A DNA stretch of 64,000 nucleotides, taken from assembly GCA_965249765.1 (NCBI GenBank), contig CBDFMR010000005.1, positions 1,922,001 to 1,986,000 of the forward strand, in the 5' to 3' direction. Each line of letters starts with the position of its first letter. Position 1 is the first letter of the stretch. Origin of the DNA: CBDFMR01 sp965249765. Its GTDB lineage: Bacteria > Bacteroidota > Bacteroidia > Chitinophagales > Saprospiraceae. Shown piece after piece: positions 8,572 through 17,896 of this stretch. Position numbers and translations under genes: made by a program. The notes beneath the pieces were generated by a model. It was not told where the DNA came from. It searched no databases and saw only the letters and a program-made list of their open reading frames with translations.

Positions 8572-9686
8572 TGAATAGTAATAAGAGTATATCAGATCAC
8601 TTCAAGTCTCACCTTAGCGTTAAGACTGTTTACAAAGGTGGAAAGACGGCCAAAGATATCGGTGGCACCAGGAAAGTTTACAAGCTTTCATCAAATGAAA
8701 ACCCCATAGGTACATCGCCAAAAGCTATCGAAGCAATCGAGCGATATAATAAGGACCTTCATCTGTATCCTGATCGCACGGACGTCAGGCTTAGAGAGGC
8801 GCTGGTAGAAGGGTTTAACAATGCGTTGGAAGTCGACCAGTTTATAGCGGCTAGTAGCGGGTCTGAAATCCTGGATCTTACAATCCGAGCTTTTATAAGA
8901 GAAGGGGATGAGGTGATCATATCCAGACCTTATTTTCTAGTTTATAGCATGTTCTCTTATTGGAACGGAGCTAAAGTGGCCGATGTACCATTGCTAGAAG
9001 ATGATTATTCACTCGACGTTGATGGCATACTGGCTGCAATTACACCGAGGACGCGGATTATATTCCTTACATCTCCCAATAATCCTTCGGGTTCATACAT
9101 TCCTCAAGATGTACTTGAGACTTTTCTTGAGCGAGTGCCCAAGGATATTCTTGTAATCTTCGACGAGGTGTATCGCCATTTTGCTGATGCTCCAGATTAT
9201 ACATCTGCTCTTCCGTATATCAAGCAGGGGCATAATATTCTTGCCGTCAATAGTTTCTCAAAAACATACGGACTTGCATCGATGAGAGTAGGGTATTGTT
9301 ATACAACGCTGGAAATTGCCCAATACATACGACAAATATGCAAGCCTTTCTTGATACCGATTCTGTCATTAGAAGCGGCAATTGCAGCTCTTAAAGACCA
9401 CGATTTCGTCGAAGAAACGGTCGACTTGGTGAGAAAGGAGAGGCAATATCTGCAGTCTGCATTAGCTGACTTAAAGATTACTTATACACCATCACAGGGT
9501 AATTTTATCCTAGTTGATCCACCAAGGGGAGACTCGGCGTTTGTTGAATTCCTATTTGAAAATGGTATTATGGTAAGGCCTGTAACGAGTTTTGGAGCAC
9601 CTGGTAAAGTAAGGATAACTATAGGTACGCATGAGGCGAATGAACGGTTGTTGGAGTGCCTCGAGAGGCTAAATAAGGATTCTTAA
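8571..9686 (+). CDS. HisC-like PLP-dependent aminotransferase
   Basis: A 371-residue fold-type I aminotransferase resembling histidinol-phosphate aminotransferase. The ATG at 8571 is preferred over upstream in-frame codons because it overlaps the fahA stop by one base and begins a normal N-terminus. SSNENPIG is the typical substrate-loop motif. Asp198 (VIFDEVY) should pair with the PLP ring nitrogen, and Lys231 in NSFSKTYGLASMRVG is the Schiff-base lysine. True hisC genes normally lie in a his operon. Coupling to fumarylacetoacetase suggests use on aromatic amino acids (for example tyrosine transamination), but substrate cannot be told from sequence. Confidence 0.85.
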   Translation: MNSNKSISDHFKSHLSVKTVYKGGKTAKDIGGTRKVYKLSSNENPIGTSPKAIEAIERYNKDLHLYPDRTDVRLREALVEGFNNALEVDQFIAASSGSEILDLTIRAFIREGDEVIISRPYFLVYSMFSYWNGAKVADVPLLEDDYSLDVDGILAAITPRTRIIFLTSPNNPSGSYIPQDVLETFLERVPKDILVIFDEVYRHFADAPDYTSALPYIKQGHNILAVNSFSKTYGLASMRVGYCYTTLEIAQYIRQICKPFLIPILSLEAAIAALKDHDFVEETVDLVRKERQYLQSALADLKITYTPSQGNFILVDPPRGDSAFVEFLFENGIMVRPVTSFGAPGKVRITIGTHEANERLLECLERLNKDS

Positions 9687-9689
9687 CGA

Positions 9690-10436
9690 TCATTTCGTAT
9701 TGGGGTGAAACACCCTGGCAGAATATTGATTCAATTTTGTTCTGAAGACAACAAAGTAGACGCCAGTGATTGCAGTTAATTCAGCAGAAGTCGCTCCGTA
9801 ACGATTGTCGACCATCTGACTCAGGATCAGTTTTCCACTTGTATCATAGATACTCAATGCTCCCTTCAGTATATGTTCTGATTGATTTATTATCCTGATA
9901 AAACCAAATTGAGATATATACTTTATTTCAATGTCTTCAGAAGGAATTGAAGAACAATCAGTGTCAGATACTTGAAAGGAGTGACAATATAAGTTATTGT
10001 CCTGATTGCCGCCGATAGTTTGATTTGGAAGAGTAGTCCACAAACACATTTCATGAGATGTGCTATAAGGTACATTCACATGGTGAATAGGTCCTAGATT
10101 TAGCTCGATGGACTGCTGAGGTAGGATTGAAATATTGAGGTTATTTCAGTGTTACCAAAATTTTTGACACTGATAATTACTTCATCGTAGCATAAGTCGA
10201 CTTCATCACATGGTAATGTTAAGTTGCAATACCCGGCTAACTGAGATGGATCAGTACCACGAACGTCGATAATACCTACATCGTGATTCTCAAAGCTGTT
10301 TGGCGAGCCCATATTGTATTGTCTAATAAAAAAAGAACTGCTGCTATGTTGATGCCATGGACCCTTATTCGCACTTTTATGTTCAGATCGAGAATTGCCC
10401 AAAACAACAAAACTTACATTGGTTTTCAAGAAAAAG
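9690..10436 (-). pseudogene. Remnant of a secreted T9SS C-terminal domain protein
   Basis: Two leftward segments in different frames belong together. The first (to 10100) reads GPWHQHSSSSFFIRQYNMGSPNSFEN then CDEVDLCYDEVIISVKNFGNTEI. Near 10120-10135 the frame must shift to continue as LPQQSIELNLGPIHHVNVPY and on to 9690. The end (IYDTSGKLILSQMV...GVYFVVFR) is a T9SS type A sorting domain. The N-terminus and signal peptide are missing: the reading meets the left inverted repeat of the mini-IS at 10437. A possible upstream continuation (DYTEIVDMNFQVLYR) lies just beyond the element at about 10967-11018, suggesting insertion inside the gene, but this is weak. Confidence 0.6.
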
Positions 10437-10963
10437 GGGTGCAATTCAGTTTGTCGCAAAAGTCGTAAATTAGTGTAAAACATAGAATAATGGATTGAAT
10501 CAGAATACCCCAAAGCACAGATGATATTGGATTTTTATCACGGCATGTAGAACATAGGTAAGCTGGTAAAGCTATGCATAAAAGGAAACAAAGAGAAGAA
10601 AGACTGGATGGATAAGACAGGAAAAATACTGAAAGAAGAGGGTATAAAAAAAGCAAGAGAACGGGTTGAAAAATTGGTCATAAAAACAAAACCGCAAATC
10701 GAACAGAAACGAAAGCTGGATACATACTTAGATCGAAATGAAAGTTATATGGACTATCCCGAATTCACAAATAAGGGGTGCTTAATTGGGTCAGGAGCCA
10801 TAGAATCAGCTCATAGGAATGTATTGCATAAACGGCTTAAACAGCTTGGTCAGCGATGGTCAAAAAAAGGCCTTCAAAACATGATCAAAAAGTGGACATT
10901 GGAATTTGATTGCTGAGTATCTGGGTAAAATAGCGGCCTAATACGACAAACTGAATTACACCC
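10437..10963 (+). mobile_element. ISKra4-like deletion derivative with terminal inverted repeats
   Basis: A 527-bp element bounded by inverted repeats: left GGGTGCAATTCAGTTTGTCG at 10437 and the complement of GGGTGTAATTCAGTTTGTCG ending at 10963 (20 of 22 positions match). Inside, from about 10508, is the C-terminal third of a transposase reading KAQMILDFYHGM, a TAG where the other copy has Glu, then NIGKLVKLCIKGNKEKKDW, and on to the family end GSGAIESAHRNVLHKRLKQ (stop at 10916). The N-terminal two thirds are gone. A second, complementary fragment lies at 61.6-62.3 kb. No target duplication is visible. The ISKra4 assignment rests on the GSGAIESA...RLK end motif. Confidence 0.65.
10608..10916 (+). 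pseudogene. Transposase C-terminal fragment (ISKra4-like)
   Basis: About 102 residues remain open (from DKTGKILKEEGIKKARERVE to WTLEFDC). The stretch up to DTYLDR closely matches the fragment at 61580-62143 (KTGKILKEYGIKKARERVER). The end CLIGSGAIESAHRNVLHKRL carries the conserved last catalytic glutamate region of DDE transposases. It cannot be functional without the N-terminal domain. Confidence 0.7.
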
Positions 10964-11089
10964 AGCATCTATATAGTACTTGGAAATTCATATCCACAAT
11001 TTCGGTATAATCATTGGTAAGAACGGTTAATTATGTTCAAAATGTCGTGACGAGCAATTTAGAATACAGTTGTGAAATCATAAAGATAT

Positions 11090-11130
11090 GTCTTTATTTT
11101 TACTCAATAAGTAGATAAAGACTACTTTTG
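11090..11130 (+). promoter_or_regulatory. Candidate promoter with flanking inverted repeat before nrnA
   Basis: TACTTTTG (11123-11130) matches the Bacteroidota -7 consensus TAnnTTTG and sits 8 nt before the nrnA ATG. Just upstream, GTCTTTAT (11090-11097) and ATAAAGAC (11115-11122) form a perfect 8-bp inverted repeat with a 17-nt spacer abutting the -7 box. It could be an operator or chance. Confidence 0.35.
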
Positions 11131-11138
11131 CATCCGCA

Positions 11139-12131
11139 ATGAATGGCATCGAAAATATCAAGAATCAACTGTCGCAACCCAAGGTAGTGAGCATCTTGTC
11201 GCACCGCAATCCTGATGGTGATGCGCTGGGGTCATCTCTTGCGCTAAAGCAGTATTTAGAGGTCGCAGGACATCTAGTTCACGTTATACTCCCCAGTAGT
11301 TTTCCTAGCATATTCAGTTATCTCAAGGGAAGTGAAGATTGCATCATTTATGATGATCATTCTGAGGATGCCATGGCGAAACTAGAAGCGTCCAATGTCA
11401 TCTTTATGCTTGACTTCAATGCACTGGATAGGATCGATAAGATGGCAAAAACAGTAGAGGAGTCTTCAGCTTTTAAGGTGATGATAGACCATCACCTCGA
11501 CCCTGAGCCTGTATGTGATGAGATCATTTCTATTCCGTCTGCAAGCTCTACATGCGAGATTCTTTATGACTTTTTAGTAGAGATAGGAGGAGATACTTGC
11601 GTGGCCAAGTATATTGGAGAATGCCTTTTCAGTGGATTAATAACCGATACAGGAAACTTTAGATATAATACAAATCCTAATACTTATCAGGTTGCCTCTA
11701 AACTAAAGGAAGTAGGCGTTGATGACTATTATATAAATGATCGAATATTCAACAGACTCAAAGAGAAAAATCTCAGATTGCTAGGTCATTGTCTTGCCAA
11801 TAGAATGGAAATTCTACCTGAGTATAAGACTGGCATTATTTATCTTACCAGAGATGACTATGCGGAGTATGATATTCAGAGGGGAGATACTGAGGGGGTT
11901 GTAAATTACATTCTCCAATTGGATGGAATAGAAGTAGCTGCTTTTATACATGAGCAACCGACCATTGTCAAGCTCTCCTTGCGATCCAAGGGAGACATTT
12001 CTGTCCAAGAAATTGCCTCGCGACATTTTAATGGAGGTGGCCATAAAAATGCTGCTGGAGGTGCAGCCTATGCAAGCTTAGATGATATAATAAACCGATT
12101 CAAACAAGTAATACCTAATTACATAAAATAG
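11139..12131 (+). CDS. nrnA: DHH-family oligoribonuclease/pAp phosphatase NrnA
   Basis: A cytoplasmic phosphoesterase that degrades nano-RNAs and removes phosphate from 3'-phosphoadenosine 5'-phosphate. The 330-residue length is typical. The DHH domain has SHRNPDGDALGSSLAL (metal-binding His and Asp residues near 22-28), MLDFNALDR and the signature MIDHHLDPEP. The C-terminal DHHA1 domain carries FNGGGHKNAAGG. It is followed 10 nt later by the FKBP lipoprotein gene and then prfB, all on the plus strand. Confidence 0.93.
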   Translation: MNGIENIKNQLSQPKVVSILSHRNPDGDALGSSLALKQYLEVAGHLVHVILPSSFPSIFSYLKGSEDCIIYDDHSEDAMAKLEASNVIFMLDFNALDRIDKMAKTVEESSAFKVMIDHHLDPEPVCDEIISIPSASSTCEILYDFLVEIGGDTCVAKYIGECLFSGLITDTGNFRYNTNPNTYQVASKLKEVGVDDYYINDRIFNRLKEKNLRLLGHCLANRMEILPEYKTGIIYLTRDDYAEYDIQRGDTEGVVNYILQLDGIEVAAFIHEQPTIVKLSLRSKGDISVQEIASRHFNGGGHKNAAGGAAYASLDDIINRFKQVIPNYIK

Positions 12132-12141
12132 ATAAAAACAA

Positions 12142-13053
12142 ATGTCAAATTCAAAAAGGCTAGTGTCTTATGGAAGCTTATTCCTATTTACTCTATTGAT
12201 GATCTCATGCAGTACGGATAGCAAGCAGAGGAAGACATCAGGAGGATACGATTACATCGTTCATACCTCAGGAAACACCGAGATAGCTAATGTAGGTGAC
12301 TATGTATATTACGAAATGGAGATCAAAGGAGAGGATGGCAAGATATTGCAATCTATGAAGGGACTTCCTAAAATGCCTGTGATTCAAATTCCTGAATCAA
12401 AGAAGACAGACAATATGGCTGATGCCATCATGGAAGTAATGTCTTCATGTGCTGTGCGTGATAGTGTCACTTTGTATATTCCTGTAGATTCAATTCCCAA
12501 TGCGCCTGCCAGTGTTGCCAACTTTAAGCAGATTTCATATGACATTCTCATAAGAGATGTGGCGGATGAGCAAGAATATAAAAATAAGCTCCTAGAGGAG
12601 AATAAGATATTAGAGACGGCTAAGAAAAAGATGGCTGGTGCAGGTGATGAGGTGGGAAAAAGAGTTCAGGAAATTATCACAAACTATAAAGCTGGAAAAC
12701 TGGATGAGCAGGTCATGACTCATGAGACGGGACTCAAGTACATCATTGACGAAAAAGGAGATGGACCTATGCCTAAGAGAGGCCAGAACATCACTACTCA
12801 TTATTATGGAATTAATTTAGGAAATCAGGAGATGTTTGACAACTCCTATAGAGCAGGACGACCTTACTCGTTTGCTTTAGAAACCGGAAGTGTGATTCAA
12901 GGGTGGCATACAGGATTTGCGCAGTTGCCTGTCGGATCCAAGGCAGTATTGATCATCCCTTACAACATGGCTTATGGTGAAGCAGGGCGACCACCTCAGA
13001 TATCGGCGAAGAGTGATCTCGTTTTCTATGTAGATTTCCTGAAAGCGGAATAA
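12142..13053 (+). CDS. FKBP-type peptidyl-prolyl isomerase lipoprotein
   Basis: A 303-residue envelope protein. The start is a lipoprotein signal with lipobox LLMISCS (Cys about 23), so it is probably anchored to a membrane facing the periplasm. A middle region (about 35-150) resembles a degenerate FKBP-like fold. Residues about 195-303 form the active FKBP domain, with NITTHYYGINLGNQEMFDNSY, VIQGWHTGFAQLPVGSKAVL and IPYNMAYGE. It should speed proline isomerisation in exported proteins. It lies in the nrnA-FKBP-prfB cluster, 27 nt before the prfB start. Confidence 0.9.
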   Translation: MSNSKRLVSYGSLFLFTLLMISCSTDSKQRKTSGGYDYIVHTSGNTEIANVGDYVYYEMEIKGEDGKILQSMKGLPKMPVIQIPESKKTDNMADAIMEVMSSCAVRDSVTLYIPVDSIPNAPASVANFKQISYDILIRDVADEQEYKNKLLEENKILETAKKKMAGAGDEVGKRVQEIITNYKAGKLDEQVMTHETGLKYIIDEKGDGPMPKRGQNITTHYYGINLGNQEMFDNSYRAGRPYSFALETGSVIQGWHTGFAQLPVGSKAVLIIPYNMAYGEAGRPPQISAKSDLVFYVDFLKAE

Positions 13054-13080
13054 TTTCTGAATAATTTTAAACGAGGACAA

Positions 13081-14161
13081 ATGACTTTAGATCAGCTCAA
13101 TGAGCTAAAGGAACGGTTGACATTGCTCAGGAGGTATCTTTGACGTCGATAGACGGTTGCAAGAAATAGAAGAAAAAGAACAGACATCGCTCGATCCCGA
13201 TTTCTGGAATGATCCCAAGAAAGCAGAAGTAATACTCAAGGAGATGAAAATTCACAAAAACTGGGTAGCCAGTTTTAATGAAATAAAAGAGTATGTGGAT
13301 GAAGCCGAGATCCTTCTTGAGTTTCAGAAGTCTGACGAGGCTAGCGAAGAGGAGGTAGATCGTCAATACCAATCTGCTCTTAAAGTACTAGAAGAGGCTG
13401 AATTTAAGTCTACCCTAAATAAACAAGAAGATGAGCTGTCATGCATCTTAGAAATCAATGCTGGGGCAGGAGGTACTGAGGCTTGTGATTGGGCGGAGAT
13501 GCTGTACAGAATGTACGTGATGTATGGTGAAAAGAATGGCCTCAAGGTATCCGAGCTGAATCGAGTACAGGGTGATGTGGCTGGCGTCAAGTCTGTTGAA
13601 TTGGAGCTTATAGGAGATTATTCGTACGGAATGCTCAAGGGCGAAAACGGAGTTCATAGGCTGGTCAGAGTGAGTCCTTATAATGCTCAAGGAAAGCGGA
13701 TGACTTCTTTTGCTTCTGTATTTGTCCATCCCATGATAGATGATCGTATTGAAGTAGAAGTCAATCCAGCTGATATTGAATGGGATACCTTTCGTGCAAG
13801 TGGTGCAGGCGGACAACATGTCAATAAAACTGAGTCAGCGGTCAGACTTCGTCATCTTCCCTCTGGTGTCGTTGTGGAATGTCAGCAGGAGAGGTCACAA
13901 CACATGAATCGTGATAAAGCCATGCAAATGCTAAAATCTCGATTGTACGAGATAGAAATCCAACGACAAAGGGCAGAAAAAAGTGAAGTAGAATCTCAAA
14001 AGATGAAGAATGAGTGGGGTTCGCAGATCAGGTCGTATGTCCTTGATGATCGACGAGTAAAAGACCATAGGACAAAGTATGAGAATCGCAATACAGATGC
14101 CGTACTCAATGGAGATCTTGAAGGATTTATCAAAGCCTTTCTCATGTGGCATAAAAACTAG
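13081..14161 (+). CDS. prfB: Peptide chain release factor 2 (programmed +1 frameshift)
   Basis: RF2 ends translation at UGA and UAA. The true start is the ATG at 13081: 20 codons read MTLDQLNELKERLTLLRRYL, then meet TGA at 13141-13143. A +1 slip on CTT continues as DVDRRLQEIEEKEQ. The joined protein is about 359 residues, normal for RF2. The catalytic GGQ is present (ASGAGGQHVNKTES). The stop-codon recognition tripeptide, SPF in E. coli RF2, reads SPY here (RVSPYNAQGKR). RF2 controls its own level by this frameshift, so the short first segment must be kept with the gene. Confidence 0.97.
13129..13143 (+). promoter_or_regulatory. RF2 autoregulatory +1 frameshift site
   Basis: AGGAGGTATCTTTGAC contains an internal Shine-Dalgarno-like AGGAGG, three bases later CTT, then TGA followed by C. 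This is the standard prfB recoding signal. When RF2 is scarce, ribosomes pause at UGA and slip forward by one base. Confidence 0.95.
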
Positions 14162-14170
14162 AGGTATCTG

Positions 14171-14624
14171 ATGAACTGGCGTGATTTCTTTTATCGAAAT
14201 ATGTGGCTTATCAATTTTTATCCTCCCTTTATAGGGGCAGGGGTAAGGCTCTCTGATGTAAATAAGGATCGTACACGACTTGTAACTACTATGAATCTAA
14301 GGTGGTATAATCGCAATGTTTATAAGACTCATTTTGGAGGATCCCTTTATACTATGTGTGATCCATTTTTTGTTTTTATCCTTGCTCATAGAATGGGCAA
14401 TGACTACATCCTTTGGGATCAGTCCGCTTCTATCAAAGTATAAGAAACCGGGAAAAGGAAAAGTAAAAGCCATCTTTGAAATAAAACCTGACGAGCTTGA
14501 CAAGATTCAAGATAAAGTAAATAGGCTCGGGAAATCCATTTTTGATTTTGAAACCAATATCATGGACATGAATGGAGAAGTGGTTGCGGAAATAAAGAAA
14601 AGAGTATATGTCAGAAAGAAGTAG
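14171..14624 (+). pseudogene. DUF4442 thioesterase-like gene with a one-base frameshift
   Basis: The first frame (14171-14443) gives NMWLINFYPPFIGAGVRL and FGGSLYTMCDPFFVFILAHRMG, both typical of DUF4442 hot-dog-fold proteins, then stops just after SASIKV. The continuation YKKPGKGKVKAIFEIKPDEL lies in the next frame and runs to 14624. One extra G near 14437-14440 (IK|YKKPG expected) accounts for the break; the joined protein is about 150 residues, the family length. It follows prfB by 9 nt. A sequencing error is possible because the rest of the coding sequence is undamaged. Confidence 0.8.
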
Positions 14625-14736
14625 AGGAATAAAGATTGAACTTGATATAAGTAAATATAAAAGCTACATTTATTTCCTATTTGACTCAGTGATAGAAAAT
14701 AATGGGTCGAGATTTTAATATGAAAAACATTAGCCC

Positions 14737-16077
14737 TTGAAGATCGTCATAGCTGGAGCAGGCGCCATCGGATTTCATTTGGCAGAGTTAATGTCCAAGG
14801 AGAATCAAGACATCACCCTTATAGATACGGATGAGGAGGTATTGATGCAAGTTGACAGGCACCTAGATGTGTTGACTGTAAGGGGTAATGCATCTTCTCC
14901 CAAAATCCTCAACAGAGCAGAAGTGTACAAGGCTCATCTTTTTATAGCTGTTACTACATCTGAGAGTACCAATTTGCTGTCGTCCATATTGGCAAAACAG
15001 CTCGGGGCCAAACGTACTATATCCAGAATCTCAAATACTGAACTTCTTGAAGATGAAAATGTCGAGCGGTTAAATGTTCTGGGTGTCGATGTTTTAATTT
15101 CACCGCAGAAGCTTGCAGCGATGGAAATAGAAAGGCTGCTGAATCGAGCCTCTTTTACCGACCTCTTTGAGTTTGAGGATGGGAGGATTTCAATAGTAGG
15201 ATTTGCCTTGGACACCAGTTGTCCTTTGGTAAATATGACCATCGCAGAGATTGATGAGATAACAAAAGACTTCGTCTTCCGGGGCATCGCAATACTTCGT
15301 GGTCAAGATACCATCATTCCTAAGAAAGACACCGTGCTTCAGCCAGGCGATCACTTATATATTTCCACCCAGGATAAATATGTGGAGAATGCAATGTTAT
15401 TTGTAGGCAGACAGTTGAAGCCTATCAAGAATGTGATGATCGTTGGTGATACATCCCTTGCACTACGGACCGCGCAGCAATTAGAGAATATATTTAACCT
15501 CAAGATCATGGTCGATGATGAGGAAACAGGTAAGCGATTTGTAGAGGTACTAGAAAATAGTCTGGTCATTCATGCAGACCCAGGTGACATAGATGCACTG
15601 AAAGAGGAAGGACTAAGTAGAATGGATGCCTTTGTAGCACTGACAAAGAACTCAGAGACCAATATACTCACTAGTTTGATGGCCGAAGAGATGGGAGTAT
15701 ACAAGACTATTGCCCTTGTGGAGAATGTAAACTATACTCATATTTCTCAGAACATTGGGATCGACACCATAATCAATAAGAAGCTGATAGCTGCAAATAA
15801 CATATTTAGATATGTAAGAAAGGGTAGTGTCGAGGCGATAGCTAGTCTCCATGGTGTCAATGCCGAGATAATAGAGTTTAAAGTGCATAAGAAGAATAGG
15901 ATTGTGAACCTACCCCTCAGGAAACTTCCTTTCCCTGAAAAATCCATTATCGCAGGAGTGATAAGAGGAAATGAATGTTTTGTACCCGATGGTGATACTC
16001 ATTTTGAGCTCAATGATAAGGTAGTTGTACTTGCTATGCCTGATGCCATATCTAAGGTCGAGCAAATATTCAGGTAA
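14737..16077 (+). CDS. trkA: Trk potassium transporter regulatory subunit TrkA
   Basis: A cytoplasmic NAD(H)-binding gating subunit for the TrkH channel. Its 446 residues hold two RCK_N/RCK_C repeats: the first starts MKIVIAGAGAIGFHLAEL (GxGxxG nucleotide site), the second at about residue 228 with KNVMIVGDTSLALRTAQQLE. The start is a TTG at 14737, because an in-frame TAG stands two codons upstream and the next Met would remove the first Rossmann strand. trkH starts 1 nt after the stop. Confidence 0.95.
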   Translation: MKIVIAGAGAIGFHLAELMSKENQDITLIDTDEEVLMQVDRHLDVLTVRGNASSPKILNRAEVYKAHLFIAVTTSESTNLLSSILAKQLGAKRTISRISNTELLEDENVERLNVLGVDVLISPQKLAAMEIERLLNRASFTDLFEFEDGRISIVGFALDTSCPLVNMTIAEIDEITKDFVFRGIAILRGQDTIIPKKDTVLQPGDHLYISTQDKYVENAMLFVGRQLKPIKNVMIVGDTSLALRTAQQLENIFNLKIMVDDEETGKRFVEVLENSLVIHADPGDIDALKEEGLSRMDAFVALTKNSETNILTSLMAEEMGVYKTIALVENVNYTHISQNIGIDTIINKKLIAANNIFRYVRKGSVEAIASLHGVNAEIIEFKVHKKNRIVNLPLRKLPFPEKSIIAGVIRGNECFVPDGDTHFELNDKVVVLAMPDAISKVEQIFR

Positions 16078-16078
16078 G

Positions 16079-17539
16079 ATGAATTTTGGAATCATTGTAA
16101 ATGTCATCGGTGTTCTTCTAGTTCTTCTAGGTGGTTTTATGCTCACTACGTTGCCTTTTACGATCTATCATGGAACAGAAGACTATTATGCGTTTTGGTA
16201 TGCTTCCATCACTTCAGTGGTGATAGGAATTTCCTTATGGTTGATAACTCGCAATACAAGTAAAGATATAGGCAAGCGAGAAGGTTTTCTTATCGTGGCC
16301 TTAGGATGGTTTGTTATATCGTTGTTTAGTAGTTTACCGTATGTGTTTATGGGCACTTTTGCAGGTGTAACAGATGCGGTGTTTGAAAGTGTGTCGGGTC
16401 TTACAACTACTGGTGCTTCGGTGATCAATGATATCGAGGCGATGCCGCCGGGTATATTGTTTTGGCGTAGTCTCACACAGTGGATAGGGGGGATGGGGAT
16501 TATTGTACTTTCTGTGGCTATCTTTCCATTGCTGGGTATCGGTGGAGTCGAGCTCTTTGTAGCAGAGGCTCCCGGACCTACCTCAGATAAAATTCATCCG
16601 AGAATTAAAGAAACCGCCAAGAGGTTGTGGCTGGTCTATCTGGGATTGACGTTACTATTGATCTCTCTATTATTTTTCAATGGAATGACAGGCTTTGATG
16701 CGCTCAATCATGGACTCACTACCATGGCGACAGGAGGCTTCTCGACTAAAAACGCCAGTATTGCATATTTTACCAATCCGGCTATTCATTACATTATTTC
16801 CTTATTCATGTTTATAGCGGGGATCAACTATACGGTCACCTATTTTAGTCTCAAAGGTAAATTTTACAAAGCATGGTCCAGTGACGAGTTCAAGACCTAT
16901 CTATTCATGGTCATGTTTCTTGTGGTTCTTATTGCCATGGTATTATGTCTTATAAATGGAGGAAAGCTAGAATTGGCATTCAGAGAATCCTTGTTTCAGG
17001 TCGTATCTATCATGACGACCACGGGCTTTGTTTCTGCGGACTATACGTCATGGACACCTGCACTAACCATGGTGTTTTTTCTTTTGTTATTTTCTGGAGC
17101 ATGTGCAGGATCGACTAGTGGAGGAATAAAGATGATAAGACACCTTGTCTTTGTAAAGAACTCGTACCTGGAACTCAAGAGACTCCTGCACCCCAAGGCC
17201 ATCATACGCACCAAGATAGATAAGCATATTGTCGCACCGAGAATACTTACCCATATCTTGGTCTTCCTACAGATTTATCTATTGATATTTACCGTAGGAT
17301 GTATAGTCATGACCTTTATGCTGTCGGACTTCGAGCAACCTATAGTAACTGCCATTGGATCAGTAGCTACGGCATTGGGCAATGTAGGGCCAGCGATTGG
17401 ACAGTTGGGACCCTTGGATAATTTTTCACAGGTTCCTATTTCAGGTAAATGGGTGTTGATTCTTCTCATGTTGATAGGAAGGCTAGAGCTGTTTACCGTG
17501 CTGATCTTGTTTACTCCTTATTTTTGGCGGAGGAATTGA
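16079..17539 (+). CDS. trkH: Trk potassium transporter membrane subunit TrkH
   Basis: A 486-residue potassium channel-like transporter with four M1-P-M2 repeats. Selectivity-filter segments are visible: SGLTTTGASV, MATGGFSTKN, MTTTGFVSAD and ALGNVGPAIG. The ATG at 16079 immediately follows the trkA stop and gives a clean first membrane helix (MNFGIIVNVIGVLLVLLGG); an upstream in-frame codon inside trkA is less likely. TrkA and TrkH together form a complete potassium uptake system. Confidence 0.95.
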   Translation: MNFGIIVNVIGVLLVLLGGFMLTTLPFTIYHGTEDYYAFWYASITSVVIGISLWLITRNTSKDIGKREGFLIVALGWFVISLFSSLPYVFMGTFAGVTDAVFESVSGLTTTGASVINDIEAMPPGILFWRSLTQWIGGMGIIVLSVAIFPLLGIGGVELFVAEAPGPTSDKIHPRIKETAKRLWLVYLGLTLLLISLLFFNGMTGFDALNHGLTTMATGGFSTKNASIAYFTNPAIHYIISLFMFIAGINYTVTYFSLKGKFYKAWSSDEFKTYLFMVMFLVVLIAMVLCLINGGKLELAFRESLFQVVSIMTTTGFVSADYTSWTPALTMVFFLLLFSGACAGSTSGGIKMIRHLVFVKNSYLELKRLLHPKAIIRTKIDKHIVAPRILTHILVFLQIYLLIFTVGCIVMTFMLSDFEQPIVTAIGSVATALGNVGPAIGQLGPLDNFSQVPISGKWVLILLMLIGRLELFTVLILFTPYFWRRN

Positions 17540-17617
17540 AGTTGTCACAATTCAAGTCCATGCATTGGATCAGATGTAATATTTTTTACTGGGACTTCGC
17601 TCTAGAGAATTACCTTG

Positions 17618-17896
17618 TTACTTGACTGGCTGTCTCAATATTGTCTTCATCTTCTGAGGCTGCGTTTTACGGGGGTCTGATAAATATATTTCATGATGTG
17701 TTCCGTTTTCAACTAGGCCTTCATCTGACATAAACTGTTTCATTAATTCAATGTTTCTGGTTCATCTGCATAGGGTCCAATATGCATTATCTGGACACAA
17801 GCACCTTCAGTAATTAATTTAAATTCGATAGCAAACGTTTTGGCAATGGCTTCTCTTTTCTTCTTGTTCACTTTTACTGAGTCTGCATAGGTGTGT
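17618..17896 (-). pseudogene. Relic of a GyrI-like domain protein
   Basis: On the minus strand, YADSVKVNKKKREAIAKTFA... continues as CVQIMHIGPYADEPET, then needs a one-base shift to read ELMKQFMSDEGLVENG and HHEIYLSDPRKTQPQKMKTI, ending at a TAA at 17618-17620. This matches the C-terminal half of GyrI-like (AraC effector-binding fold) proteins of about 200 residues. The N-terminal half is absent. The rest of the gap to katG (17897-18161) shows nothing recognisable. Confidence 0.65.
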
